A DNA stretch of 64,000 nt, from positions 751,783 to 815,782 of the forward strand of contig NZ_AFCF02000001.1 in the NCBI RefSeq assembly GCF_000203975.2, read 5' to 3'. Source of the DNA: Leisingera sp. ANG1. Its GTDB lineage: Bacteria > Pseudomonadota > Alphaproteobacteria > Rhodobacterales > Rhodobacteraceae. Positions 8,047 to 16,186 of the stretch are shown here, in pieces. Below the pieces are notes generated by a model, which worked only from the letters and a program-made list of their open reading frames with translations, did not search any database and was not told the origin of the DNA. Both the position numbers and the translations under genes were made by a program. Numbering within the stretch: the stretch's first letter is position 1; each line of letters opens with the position of its first letter.

Positions 8047-8310
8047 TTACATGCCGAGCGCTTCTTTATACATTTCCAGCACCGCCTCTTCTTCGGCGAT
8101 GTCGTTCTCGTCGCGCTTGCGCAGGGCGATGATCTTGCGCATCACCTTGGTGTCATAGCCGCGGCCCTTGGCCTCGGCCATCACCTCTTTCTGCTGCTCG
8201 GCAATGGTTTTCTTCTCTTCGTCGAGCCGCTCGAACCGCTCAATGAACTGGCGCAGTTCGCCAGCGGTCACGCGGTAGTTTTCGCTCTTTTCGTCTTCTG
8301 TGATGTCCAT
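8047..8310 (-). CDS. gapR: GapR-like DUF2312 (UPF0335) nucleoid-associated protein
   Basis: This 87-residue basic/acidic helical protein matches the DUF2312 family. The conserved core runs from ELRQFIERFERLDEEKKTI through AEAKGRGYDTKVMRKIIALRKRD to EEEAVLEMYKEAL. In Caulobacter the member GapR binds overtwisted AT-rich DNA ahead of replication and transcription forks and stimulates topoisomerases. ATG at 8310 (MDITEDEK) follows CGGAG; a TTG start at 8328 would add six residues. It is a single-gene unit with a strong terminator. The family call is firm; the biological role is taken from Caulobacter. Confidence 0.92.
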   Translation of the reverse strand: MDITEDEKSENYRVTAGELRQFIERFERLDEEKKTIAEQQKEVMAEAKGRGYDTKVMRKIIALRKRDENDIAEEEAVLEMYKEALGM

Positions 8311-8516
8311 CTGCGGCTCCGTCGGCAAAGGCTGTCAGTTGCTGTCGGAGCAAGGGGATAGCGCCCTGCCCGCCGCGCCGCAAGACGGGAAAGCGGCGGA
8401 GGCTCACTGAGCGGCGAAAAGCGGCAACGGTCCCGTGCGATCAGGGCTGAAACGCTTGCACGTGCAATGCGGATCGGCTAGCCGCGTCGCATCAAGACCT
8501 CTGCAGGAGCACCCAA

Positions 8517-8735
8517 ATGTTCGATTTGATCGTCTGGACCGGAGCCGCCGTATCTGTTGCCGGCCTGCTGGGGCTGATCTGGTGCATCATCAAGGTCGCA
8601 CAAGCCCGCCGCCAGAAACTGGACGACGAGGCGCTGCGCGCCGTGGTGCAATCGGTGCTGCCCTACAATCTGGGCGCCCTGCTTCTGTCCGTGCTGGGGC
8701 TGATGCTGGTAATGGTGGGCATCTTCCTAGGCTGA
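8517..8735 (+). CDS. small two-span membrane protein, function unknown
   Basis: This 72-residue protein has two hydrophobic segments (about 4-27 and 50-71) flanking a charged stretch (KVAQARRQKLDDEALRAVVQ). GCAGGAG lies 7 nt before the ATG, which supports a real start. The segment VLPYNLGALLLSVLGLMLVMVGI is characteristic of a small inner-membrane protein seen in Roseobacter-type genomes. The 3' end faces the next small gene on the opposite strand across 30 bp. I cannot assign a function. Confidence 0.75.
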   Translation: MFDLIVWTGAAVSVAGLLGLIWCIIKVAQARRQKLDDEALRAVVQSVLPYNLGALLLSVLGLMLVMVGIFLG

Positions 8736-8765
8736 CGCCCTCTGCCGCCCGCACCTGGCTTGTGT

Positions 8766-8981
8766 TCAAACCGGCACGTTGTCGAACATCTCCTCAACTG
8801 CTTCTTCGCACAGGGTCGCTTCCAGACGGCGCAGGCGGCCGGGAACCTCGGCACCAGTCTTGCGCATGTAGTCCAGCAGACGGATGAATTCCGGCCGCAT
8901 GGCCAGCCTAGCAGCACCGCTTTCCTTGCGGATCCGGGTCTCCAGGCTCTCGACGGTGCTGAGCAGATCTTCACGTGTCAT
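8766..8981 (-). CDS. small conserved hypothetical protein
   Basis: This 71-residue soluble, probably all-helical protein has a Glu/Arg-rich composition (LSTVESLETRIRKE, ending EEMFDNVPV). The start is supported by GGGAGGACT just upstream of ATG. It converges on the small membrane protein gene at 8517. No domain is recognised and no signal peptide is seen. Confidence 0.7.
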   Translation of the reverse strand: MTREDLLSTVESLETRIRKESGAARLAMRPEFIRLLDYMRKTGAEVPGRLRRLEATLCEEAVEEMFDNVPV

Positions 8982-9225
8982 AGCAGTCCTCCCTGTGTCA
9001 TGATGAGGTTATCCCGGTATTTCACAACAGGCATATGAATACCCGAGCCATTTGAGCGTGCTGCCGCTTATTTACGCAGATTTACCGGTCCTCTGGTGGT
9101 TTTTGCGGCCTCCCGGCAGCGCAGAAAGCCTACCGCAGCGCAGCATTCCGGCGCCTTGACTTAAATCAGATGGAAGTGATGATTCAGCAGCCTTTCAATC
9201 CCGCCAACTGGCAGGCTTGAAACAC

Positions 9226-9247
9226 ATTCTTAAATCATTATATGAAT
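9226..9247. promoter_or_regulatory. putative operator/promoter of the persulfide operon
   Basis: The AT-rich stretch begins ATTC (9226-9229) and ends GAAT (9244-9247) around TTAAATCATTATAT, forming an imperfect palindrome in GC-rich DNA. TTGAAA at 9217-9222 could be a -35 element, with a TATATG-like -10 inside the palindrome. It ends 24 bp before the ATG at 9272. ATTC/GAAT half-sites are known for SqrR-type persulfide sensors, though with shorter spacing than here. This is a candidate site only. Confidence 0.4.
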
Positions 9248-9271
9248 TGCGAACCCAAGGGAGAGCACCTC

Positions 9272-10135
9272 ATGACCCCCGCCGTCAAAGCCTTTTTCGA
9301 CGAAACAACCAATACCGTTTCCTACGTGGTGCGCGAACCCGAAGGGTCCGCCTGCACGATCATTGATTCGGTCCTGGATTACGACCAGGCGGCGGGGCGC
9401 ACCTGTACTGCATCAGCGGACGCAGTCATTGACTGGATTAAATCCGAAAACCTGCGCCTCGAATGGATTCTGGAAAGCCATGTCCACGCCGATCACCTGT
9501 CCGCGGCGCCCTATTTACAGGATCAGCTTGGCGGCAAGATCGGTATCGGCGACCAGATCACGGTGATTCAGGACACTTTTGGCAAAGTGTTCAACGAAGG
9601 CACTGAATTCCAGCGCGATGGCAGCCAATTCGACAAGCTGTTCCGCGAGGGCGACAGCTTTATGATCGGGCAAATGCGCGGCGAGGTGCTGCATACGCCA
9701 GGCCACACGCCGGCCTGCCTCACCTATGTGATCGGCGATGCGGCCTTTGTCGGCGATACGCTGTTCATGCCGGACTTTGGCACGGCCCGTTGCGATTTTC
9801 CTGGGGGGTCCTCTGCCGATCTCTACAACTCGATCCAGAAGATCCTGGCCCTGCCGGACAGCACCCGCGTGTTTGTCGGCCACGACTACAAGGCCCCTGG
9901 GCGGGATGACTATGCCTGGGAGACCACGGTGGGCGAGCAGAAGGCGCTGAACGTGCATATCGGGGCCGGCCGCAGCATCGAGGAGTTTGTCGAGATGCGC
10001 GACGCCCGTGACGCAACGCTGGGCATGCCGCGCCTGATCCTGCCGTCGCTGCAAGTCAACATGCGCGCAGGCCAGATGCCGGAGCCGGATGAACAGGGCG
10101 ACGTGTTCCTGAAGATCCCGGTCAACAAGATTTAG
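9272..10135 (+). CDS. MBL-fold metallo-hydrolase, probable persulfide dioxygenase (Blh/ETHE1-like)
   Basis: This cytoplasmic 287-residue metallo-beta-lactamase-fold enzyme probably oxidises glutathione persulfide to sulfite. Metal-binding motifs are H70, H72, D74 and H75 (SHVHADH), H145 (HTPGHTPAC), D162 (VGDTLF) and a late His in VGHDY. Length and motifs fit the C-terminal half of the Blh protein. ATG at 9272 follows GGGAGAG; an in-frame ATG at 9242 overlaps the AT-rich palindrome and is less likely. It heads an operon with two YeeE/YedE half transporters and a DUF442 protein. In Xylella and Agrobacterium the DUF442 and MBL parts are one polypeptide controlled by BigR; here they are separate genes. 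Confidence 0.88.
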   Translation: MTPAVKAFFDETTNTVSYVVREPEGSACTIIDSVLDYDQAAGRTCTASADAVIDWIKSENLRLEWILESHVHADHLSAAPYLQDQLGGKIGIGDQITVIQDTFGKVFNEGTEFQRDGSQFDKLFREGDSFMIGQMRGEVLHTPGHTPACLTYVIGDAAFVGDTLFMPDFGTARCDFPGGSSADLYNSIQKILALPDSTRVFVGHDYKAPGRDDYAWETTVGEQKALNVHIGAGRSIEEFVEMRDARDATLGMPRLILPSLQVNMRAGQMPEPDEQGDVFLKIPVNKI

Positions 10136-10157
10136 GCAGGCAAGCAGGAGCAAACGG

Positions 10158-10586
10158 ATGGAAGCGGATTGGATCTGGGGACTGGGCGGCGGGCTGCTGA
10201 TTGGCCTCGGCGGCGCGGTGTTCCTGCTGGGCAACGGACGTATCATGGGCGCCAGCGGAATCCTGGGCGGGCTTCTGGATGGCAGCGGCCGCTCCAATGC
10301 AGCTGAGCGTATCGCCTTCATCGGCGGCGTCGTGCTGGTGCCGTTTCTGATCGCACTTTCTACCGGACATGCACCGGATACCCGCGTCACAAGCAATGCT
10401 GCCGTGCTGATTGGCGCGGGGCTGCTAGTGGGCATCGGGACACGCATTGCCAATGGCTGCACCTCCGGCCACGGGGTTTGCGGTATCTCCCGTCTGTCTC
10501 TGCGCGGAATCGCGGCAACCGCTGTTTTCATGCTGGCAGGCATTTTGACACTGGCGGTTCTGCGCCAAATCCTGGGGGTGATCTGA
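10158..10586 (+). CDS. YeeE/YedE-family membrane protein, first half (PmpA-like)
   Basis: This 142-residue integral membrane protein has about four spans. It carries the family hallmark NGCTSGHGVCG at about residues 98-108, where the cysteine is thought to contact a sulfur species. YeeE (TsuA) relatives import thiosulfate; small PmpA/PmpB pairs accompany Blh. It starts 22 bp after the MBL gene (GCAGGAG upstream) and shares TGATG with the next gene, so the pair is translationally coupled. I infer movement of reduced sulfur across the inner membrane; direction and substrate are not shown. Confidence 0.88.
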   Translation: MEADWIWGLGGGLLIGLGGAVFLLGNGRIMGASGILGGLLDGSGRSNAAERIAFIGGVVLVPFLIALSTGHAPDTRVTSNAAVLIGAGLLVGIGTRIANGCTSGHGVCGISRLSLRGIAATAVFMLAGILTLAVLRQILGVI

Positions 10587-11020
10587 TGCTGCGTATTCTT
10601 CTGGCGCTGTTCGCTGGCGGGCTGTTCGGCACCGGCCTTATGTTCTCAGGGATGACCGACACCGCCAAAGTGCAGGGCTGGCTGGATATATTTGGCATCT
10701 GGGATCCCACGCTGGCCTTCGTGATGGGCGGCGCACTGCTGCCGATGGCCTTGGCCTGGCGGCTGACACAGGGGCGCCGGCCCGCGGCTGGTGGCAGCTT
10801 CCCTGCCCCGCCGCACACCGAACTGGACAGGCGGCTGGTGCTGGGCTCCGTGCTGTTTGGAGCGGGTTGGGGACTGGCAGGCCTTTGCCCCGGCCCCGCC
10901 ATGGCTTCGCTCAGCTACAACGGATGGCAGGGGATGCTATTCTTTGCAGCCATGGCCTGCGGCATGTTGGCCGCGCCCAGGCTCAGCCGGCATCTGGACC
11001 GTGCGGTTGCAAACGCGTAA
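10586..11020 (+). CDS. YeeE/YedE-family membrane protein, second half (PmpB-like, DUF6691)
   Basis: This 144-residue hydrophobic protein has the motifs GLMFSGMTDTAKVQGWLDIFG and GWGLAGLCPGPA, typical of the second YeeE half; the Cys of GLCPGPA matches the sulfur-handling position. Its ATG shares one base with the upstream TGA (TGATG), indicating coupled translation. The two halves together equal a full YeeE transporter. It belongs to the persulfide operon. Confidence 0.87.
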   Translation: MLRILLALFAGGLFGTGLMFSGMTDTAKVQGWLDIFGIWDPTLAFVMGGALLPMALAWRLTQGRRPAAGGSFPAPPHTELDRRLVLGSVLFGAGWGLAGLCPGPAMASLSYNGWQGMLFFAAMACGMLAAPRLSRHLDRAVANA

Positions 11021-11031
11021 AGACTAAGGCC

Positions 11032-11457
11032 ATGGATGCACGCGTAATCACCCCCCGATATTCAGTCTCGCCGCAGATCTCTGCCGAGGACATGCCTGCC
11101 ATTGCAGATGCCGGCTACAAGACGGTGATCTGCAACCGCCCGGACGAGGAAGTGCCGCCCAGTCACCAGGCCGAGGCGATCCGTGCCGCCGCTGAGGCCG
11201 CAGGGCTGCGGTTCGAGGTGCTGCCGCTGACCCATCAGACCATGACTCCGGATAATGTTGCGCTGCAGAGGGAACTGTACGAGGGCTGCGAAGGCCCTGT
11301 GCTGGCCTATTGCGCCTCCGGCACGCGCTGTTCGGTGGTCTGGGCGCTGAGCCAGGCCTGCGACATGGCTGCCGACGACATCCTGCAGAAAACCCAGGCT
11401 GCGGGGTATCAGCTGGATGGGCTGCGTCCGGCGCTGGAATCACTTGCAAGCAACTGA
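11032..11457 (+). CDS. TIGR01244/DUF442-family sulfurtransferase (Blh N-terminal domain homologue)
   Basis: The 141-residue protein has a tyrosine-phosphatase/rhodanese-like fold with the active loop YCASGTRCS. It corresponds to the N-terminal domain of Blh, which acts as a sulfurtransferase. Opening residues VITPRYSVSPQISAEDMPAIADAGYKTVICNRPD are diagnostic of DUF442. It starts 11 nt after PmpB and closes the operon. Working model: the sulfurtransferase uses the persulfide sulfur or thiosulfate and the MBL enzyme makes sulfite. No clear terminator is seen after it. Confidence 0.88.
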   Translation: MDARVITPRYSVSPQISAEDMPAIADAGYKTVICNRPDEEVPPSHQAEAIRAAAEAAGLRFEVLPLTHQTMTPDNVALQRELYEGCEGPVLAYCASGTRCSVVWALSQACDMAADDILQKTQAAGYQLDGLRPALESLASN

Positions 11458-11719
11458 GCGCGGGCAGCTGATCTGCTCCAAGACGCGCTGCAGCCTGCCC
11501 GGCGGGGCAACTGATTGGACATGCATCGAAGGCAGCAGTTCAAGCAGCGCAAAGGAAGTGAATCCTGAGACACTAAACAAGGCGCTGCCACGCTGTTTAA
11601 GCCAGGTTCACAAACCCGCTTGATCCCGCAAGCCGTTGATGACCTGGGGAAAACTGGCATCGCAGGCGCCCAATTTTTCGGCTGTTCCAAACAAGGGGCT
11701 GGCCGCTGCCTTCAGCGCC

Positions 11720-13075
11720 TCAGCTTTCAGGCAGAGCGCCATCGAAGCCGGCGAGCTGGGAAATTTCATCCATATCCCCGGCCGCGAAATCGCCAAGATC
11801 ACCGGCGGGGAAATCTGGCAGTTCGGGAAGATCAGGCAAATCGGTCAAGCCGCCGTCAAGCCCGTCCATGCTCATCGCGCCTTCACCTTCGAGCATGGGC
11901 ATGCCCATCGGATCGGCCCCACCATCGAGGCCGCTGCCCAGATCACCGCCAAGCCCGCCGCCGAAACCTGCGTCCAGACCATCACCAGCGCCTGCGTCCA
12001 GCGCTGAACCCTCCAGCCCCGGCCCAGCATCAAGCGCGGGCAGGCCCATGTCATCCATCGGATCCTGCAGCCCTTGGGCAGCAATCCCCATATCCATTTC
12101 CAGTGCTGGCGCCGGTTCCGGCATCGTTTCCATGCCGCCGCCTTCGGAAAATGCGGCCGCTTCAGCGCCGCCGTTACGCGGCTGGCTGTTTCTGGGCGGG
12201 TTCAGACGCACAGCCCGCGAGCCGTTCATCTGGCCAAGACGCCCCTGTGCAACCGGTTTGCCGCCAATGGTCAGCAGATCCGTTTCATAGAGAAAGGCCG
12301 AATCCAACGGGATGCTATCGCCAATCTTGAGGCTGGCAAACTGCTGCACCGGCACGCGCATCTTGCACAGCACAGCTGTCAGCTCCGCACGAATCGAATC
12401 AAGGCTGGCGCCAAGCGACGGGCCGTTGGCGCTGCCCTGGCCGTCTTGCAGTTCTTCCGCAGTTGGTTCTGGCAGGATCAGCTTCATCACGCCCTGCATG
12501 GCACCGCAGGCGAGATCCAGGTTCAGTTCGATTACCCGGTAGTCATCGGCCTCCATCCCCAGCACCAGGCTGCGAACGTTTTCGACCTGGGCACCGAAGC
12601 GGTAGCCGGAAAACAGGGACTGGTCCGTCTGACCGTCCAGCATAGCCACAACTTTGGCAAAGCTGCGCTCCAGGAAATCGGCCGTCATTGCCGCGTCGGT
12701 CGGTGTGTAGTGACGTTCAGACGGTGCCTTGCCGATCACCGCCCCGATGGTCTGCTGCTGGATCAGCGCCGTAACAGTAGCCGCATCCATGCTGGCAGCC
12801 CCCAGCCGCCCCTGCGGGCAGTCCAGCACCACCAGCAAATCCTTGTCGGATAGCTGATCAGCCAGGTCCTCGGACATCCGGTTGGACTGGCGCGCGGCCA
12901 GCACCGCCATCGGCAGATTGCAGAGATCCGCAGCCGCGCGCGCAACCGAACGGCGCAACGCCTTCAGGGTCAGGGAACTGGTGAGCCCCCCGGCGCCTTC
13001 CTTGGTCGCCGCCAGCTTACGTGCAAGCACACTTTGCCTGCCGCTGCCTGCCTCTGCTGCTTCTGTCTCAGACAT
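11720..13075 (-). CDS. FliM/FliN-family flagellar motor switch domain protein with long acidic tail
   Basis: The 451-residue protein shows a FliM-like middle domain (about 25-210) and a SpoA/FliN-like domain at about 225-300 (VPVQQFASLKIGDSIPLDSAF, then GRLGQMNGSRAVRLN). Unlike normal FliM, the SpoA domain is not terminal. About 150 residues follow, rich in Gly, Asp, Pro and Met, with short repeats such as DLPDLPELPDFPAGDLGDF. The classic FliM CheY-binding motif (LSQxEIDALL) is not seen at the N-terminus. No flagellar genes lie nearby; the next genes upstream on the strand are a transporter-kinase and a CheY-like protein. It may be the lineage's divergent FliM or a specialised paralogue. Confidence 0.8.
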   Translation of the reverse strand: MSETEAAEAGSGRQSVLARKLAATKEGAGGLTSSLTLKALRRSVARAAADLCNLPMAVLAARQSNRMSEDLADQLSDKDLLVVLDCPQGRLGAASMDAATVTALIQQQTIGAVIGKAPSERHYTPTDAAMTADFLERSFAKVVAMLDGQTDQSLFSGYRFGAQVENVRSLVLGMEADDYRVIELNLDLACGAMQGVMKLILPEPTAEELQDGQGSANGPSLGASLDSIRAELTAVLCKMRVPVQQFASLKIGDSIPLDSAFLYETDLLTIGGKPVAQGRLGQMNGSRAVRLNPPRNSQPRNGGAEAAAFSEGGGMETMPEPAPALEMDMGIAAQGLQDPMDDMGLPALDAGPGLEGSALDAGAGDGLDAGFGGGLGGDLGSGLDGGADPMGMPMLEGEGAMSMDGLDGGLTDLPDLPELPDFPAGDLGDFAAGDMDEISQLAGFDGALPES

Positions 13076-13159
13076 AGGCTGTTTAACCTGCCCCTTGCGC
13101 GTCCCGTTTCCCCGGTTTTAACCGAAAGGGGGTTAACAACTTCTGTATTCCGGCGCTGG

Positions 13160-15838
13160 TTATGCAGCCTTTTCACCTGCAGCGGGCAGAGAAACCCGGA
13201 AAGCGCCGCCGCCGTGTCCAGGCAGATAGGAGACATCGCCGCCCAGCCGCTGCATGACCTCGCGGCAGATCGCCAAGCCCAGGCCGGCACCGCCTGCCCG
13301 TTCCGGGCTGACCCGCGCAAATTTCTCGAAAATCATCTGCTGGGCGTCCGCTGGCACACCACTTCCATTGTCAAAGAAATCAACATGAAGCCGCCCGCCG
13401 GACATCGAGGCGGAGACAGACAGCTCCGGCTGCTCCGCGTCGCAATATTTCTGGGCATTGGCAATCAGATTGATGAACACCTGCGCCAGCCTGTCTAGAT
13501 CGGAGGTCAGGCGAAACCCTTCCGCCTCCGGGCGGCGGCGGACCCGCAGCGGCTGATCCGACCCTGCCAGAGCGGCAGCAACAGCATGATCCAGCACTTC
13601 GGACAGGGTGCCGACGGTAATGTTTAGGCTGACCTGCCCGCTTTCGAGCACACTAAGATCGAGCAGGTCATTCAAGAGCCGCGTCAGACGCAGTGTTTCA
13701 TCATGAATGATTCCCGCATAGCGGCGCTGCTCCTGCGCATCGAGCTGCCCGGCATCCCGCAGGATCTCGGAAAACGCCCGGATTGAGGTCATAGGCGTGC
13801 GCAACTCATGGCTTACCTGGCTCAGGAAGGCATCCTTCTGTTCTGAAATCTGAGTAAGCTTCTCGTTTGTTTCCCTAAGCTTACGCGCTGTTGCCGACAA
13901 TTCCGCCGATTGCGCCTCTAGACGGCTGGAATATTCCAGCATCTGTGCTGTCTCATCCGCCACCGCCAGCAGATCGGCAACCGAAACCGATGAGCCGCCG
14001 GCAATCTGGCCGATCATCGCATGCGCCGCAGCCGCCCCGATGGAGGCACTGAGTTCCCGTTCCAGCCGTTCCAGAAAGGCAGGCGTCGGTTCCGGCAGCG
14101 GGCCGCGGCCGCCTTGGCGCATCCGCTCGCGCTGGAAAAATGCCTGCGCTTCCGTCGCCCCCAGGATCCGCTGCGACATGATCATCAGATCCTCGCATTG
14201 CGCCACCGAACCGGTCCAGCCGCGCGGGCCCGCGGAATGGTCGAATACATTGACGAACTGCGCCCCCTGCAGCCGCTCCAGCGGGCTGGGGAAGCTCATC
14301 AGCGAGACCAGGCAGAACACTATTGCATTGAGGCTCATCGACCACATCACAGCGTGGACCGTCGGATCAAGGCCCTCGATACCGAACAGCGCCTCGGGAC
14401 GCAGCCAACTGAGACCGAACAAGCCGTATCGCAAAATGTGCTCCGGCAGCAGCCCGCCGCCCAAGGCCGGCAGCAGCATGGTATACAGCCAGATTGCAAA
14501 CCCCACTGTCAGCCCCGCAAGCGCGCCGCTGCGGGTGGCGCCGCGCCAGAACAGGCCGCCCACCAGCGCGGGCAGCAACTGCGCCACACCGGCAAAGGAA
14601 ATGAGGCCAATGGCCGCCAGCGCCGCGGCGCCCCCGGAGAGGTGGTAATAGAAATACCCCAGCGCCATGATCGCAGCGATCGACACCCGCCGCGACAGCA
14701 GCACCACATCGCGCACATCGCCCGATACGGACGCCTGCCGGTTTTGCAGCCGCAGCCAGACCGGCATCACGATGTGGTTCGACACCATCGTCGACAGCGC
14801 CATTGCCGCCACAATCACCATAGACGTGGCCGAGGAAAACCCGCCCAGGAAGGACAGCATCGCCAGCCCCTGCTGGCCTTGCTGCAACGGTACCGTAAGG
14901 ACAAACATGTCGGGGTTCGACCCGGCAGGCAAAAGGTCCAGCCCGACAACGGCAATCGGCACCACGAACATCGAGATCAGCAGCAGGTACAGCGGAAAGG
15001 CCCAGGACGCGATGCGCAGGTGGCGCTCATCCTCATTCTCCACCACCATCACCTGGAACATCCGCGGCAGGCAGATGAAGGCCGCAGCAGCCAGGAAGGT
15101 GATCGTGGCCCAGCGGCTGCCATCGACATTCCACTGCCCGATCTGGGAGGCGTCGATGCGCGCCAGCGTTTCGCCGATGCCGCCGGCAATACCCCAGACA
15201 ACAAAGACCCCCACCGCCAGCAGCGCGGCCAGTTTGACAATCGCCTCCAGCGCAACCGCGGTTACCACACCGTGGTGGCGCTCATTGGCATTGAGGTTGC
15301 GGGTGCCGAACAGGATCGCAAACACCGCCAGCCCCGCAGCAACCCAGAACACGATGGAGGTTTCGTTATACCCCCGCAGCGGGTCGGCCTCTGCAAAGAT
15401 TGCAAAGGACAAGGTAACGGATTGCAATTGCAGTGAAATATACGGGGTGACGCCAATCACCGCCAGTATGGTCACCCCGGCGGCCAGCAGGTTCGACTTA
15501 CCATACCGCGAGGACAGGAGGTCAGCGATTGAGGTGATCCGCTGGCTGCGCCCGATCCGCACCAGCTTGCGCAACCCCCACCACCAGCAGATCATCACCA
15601 GGGACGGGCCCAGGTAGATGGTCACGAACTCCAGCCCGGACCGCGCCGCATAGCCAACTGCGCCGTAAAAAGTCCAGGCAGTGCAGTAGATTGACAGCGA
15701 CAGCGTGTAGATCAGCGGCGAACGCATCCAGGCCGCGCTCTTGCCCCGCGTTGCCATGCGGTCAGCCCAGAAAGCGATGAAGAACAGAAAGGCCACGTAG
15801 GCCAAACAAACGAAGGCAAGAACGTTGAGGGAGGCCAT
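13160..15838 (-). CDS. sodium:solute symporter-like sensor histidine kinase (CbrA/CrbS type)
   Basis: This 892-residue inner-membrane protein begins with a sodium/solute symporter domain of about 13 spans (roughly 1-500). A linker/STAC-like region and a short coiled coil follow, then HisKA with H677 (SQVSHELRTPM), and an HATPase domain with NLIANAQKY, DFFDNGSGVP and GGAGLGLAIC. No receiver domain is fused. CbrA/CrbS relatives couple substrate transport or sensing to kinase activity for carbon sources such as histidine or acetate. The ATG at 15838 overlaps the upstream stop in TAATG; an upstream in-frame extension would overlap that gene and is rejected. The partner is the CheY-like gene two positions upstream. 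The substrate is unknown; short organic acids are likely from context. Confidence 0.92.
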   Translation of the reverse strand: MASLNVLAFVCLAYVAFLFFIAFWADRMATRGKSAAWMRSPLIYTLSLSIYCTAWTFYGAVGYAARSGLEFVTIYLGPSLVMICWWWGLRKLVRIGRSQRITSIADLLSSRYGKSNLLAAGVTILAVIGVTPYISLQLQSVTLSFAIFAEADPLRGYNETSIVFWVAAGLAVFAILFGTRNLNANERHHGVVTAVALEAIVKLAALLAVGVFVVWGIAGGIGETLARIDASQIGQWNVDGSRWATITFLAAAAFICLPRMFQVMVVENEDERHLRIASWAFPLYLLLISMFVVPIAVVGLDLLPAGSNPDMFVLTVPLQQGQQGLAMLSFLGGFSSATSMVIVAAMALSTMVSNHIVMPVWLRLQNRQASVSGDVRDVVLLSRRVSIAAIMALGYFYYHLSGGAAALAAIGLISFAGVAQLLPALVGGLFWRGATRSGALAGLTVGFAIWLYTMLLPALGGGLLPEHILRYGLFGLSWLRPEALFGIEGLDPTVHAVMWSMSLNAIVFCLVSLMSFPSPLERLQGAQFVNVFDHSAGPRGWTGSVAQCEDLMIMSQRILGATEAQAFFQRERMRQGGRGPLPEPTPAFLERLERELSASIGAAAAHAMIGQIAGGSSVSVADLLAVADETAQMLEYSSRLEAQSAELSATARKLRETNEKLTQISEQKDAFLSQVSHELRTPMTSIRAFSEILRDAGQLDAQEQRRYAGIIHDETLRLTRLLNDLLDLSVLESGQVSLNITVGTLSEVLDHAVAAALAGSDQPLRVRRRPEAEGFRLTSDLDRLAQVFINLIANAQKYCDAEQPELSVSASMSGGRLHVDFFDNGSGVPADAQQMIFEKFARVSPERAGGAGLGLAICREVMQRLGGDVSYLPGHGGGAFRVSLPAAGEKAA

Positions 15839-16179
15839 TAGCTGCCTGCCTCTCTGCCAGCGGGCTGCTCTGGGGAGCTTGTCCCATCCGGTCCGCCGCC
15901 GGTCCAGTGGTCGGCCCACCGCTGCACCGCCAGGCTGAATACGAAACAGGCGGCGATCAGCCCGATCCAGACCGCAAAGATATAGATAATGGCCGACGAC
16001 ATGCTGACCCCGCCACGCGCCGCTGGATGGGCCGAAGCCTCGGGCCACAGCAGCGGCAGCGCCAGCAACAGAGCGCCGATCAGCGGCAGCAGCCGGGAAA
16101 TGTCCATCAGCCGGCGGCGGCGGTAGGTCTGGCGCTCTGTCCGGGTCCCCGCCTGTTCTTCGCCGCTTCCCAGCGCCAT
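15838..16179 (-). CDS. small two-span membrane protein coupled to the symporter kinase
   Basis: The 113-residue protein has hydrophobic segments at about 26-45 and 61-82, a basic N-terminus (RRRR before the first span) and a Pro/Gly/Glu-rich tail. Its stop and the kinase start share TAATG, and it begins 8 nt after the response regulator stop with AAGGGCG upstream. This strict coupling suggests a stoichiometric partner, perhaps an accessory subunit like the small proteins beside some solute symporters. It is not recognised as a named family. The start could also be the internal Met 25 just before the first span. Confidence 0.75.
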   Translation of the reverse strand: MALGSGEEQAGTRTERQTYRRRRLMDISRLLPLIGALLLALPLLWPEASAHPAARGGVSMSSAIIYIFAVWIGLIAACFVFSLAVQRWADHWTGGGPDGTSSPEQPAGREAGS

Positions 16180-16186
16180 GGCGCCC

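Noticed and set aside
13118-13136. TTAACC / GGTTAA motifs upstream of the FliM-like gene, considered as a CtrA site
   Set aside because: The CtrA consensus is TTAA-N7-TTAA; the spacing here is 11 and the repeats are inverted, so the match is not convincing.
14021-15436. Plus-strand open frame of 471 codons inside the symporter kinase gene
   Set aside because: Arg/Gln/His-rich antisense frame of a well-supported membrane kinase; no Shine-Dalgarno or domain.
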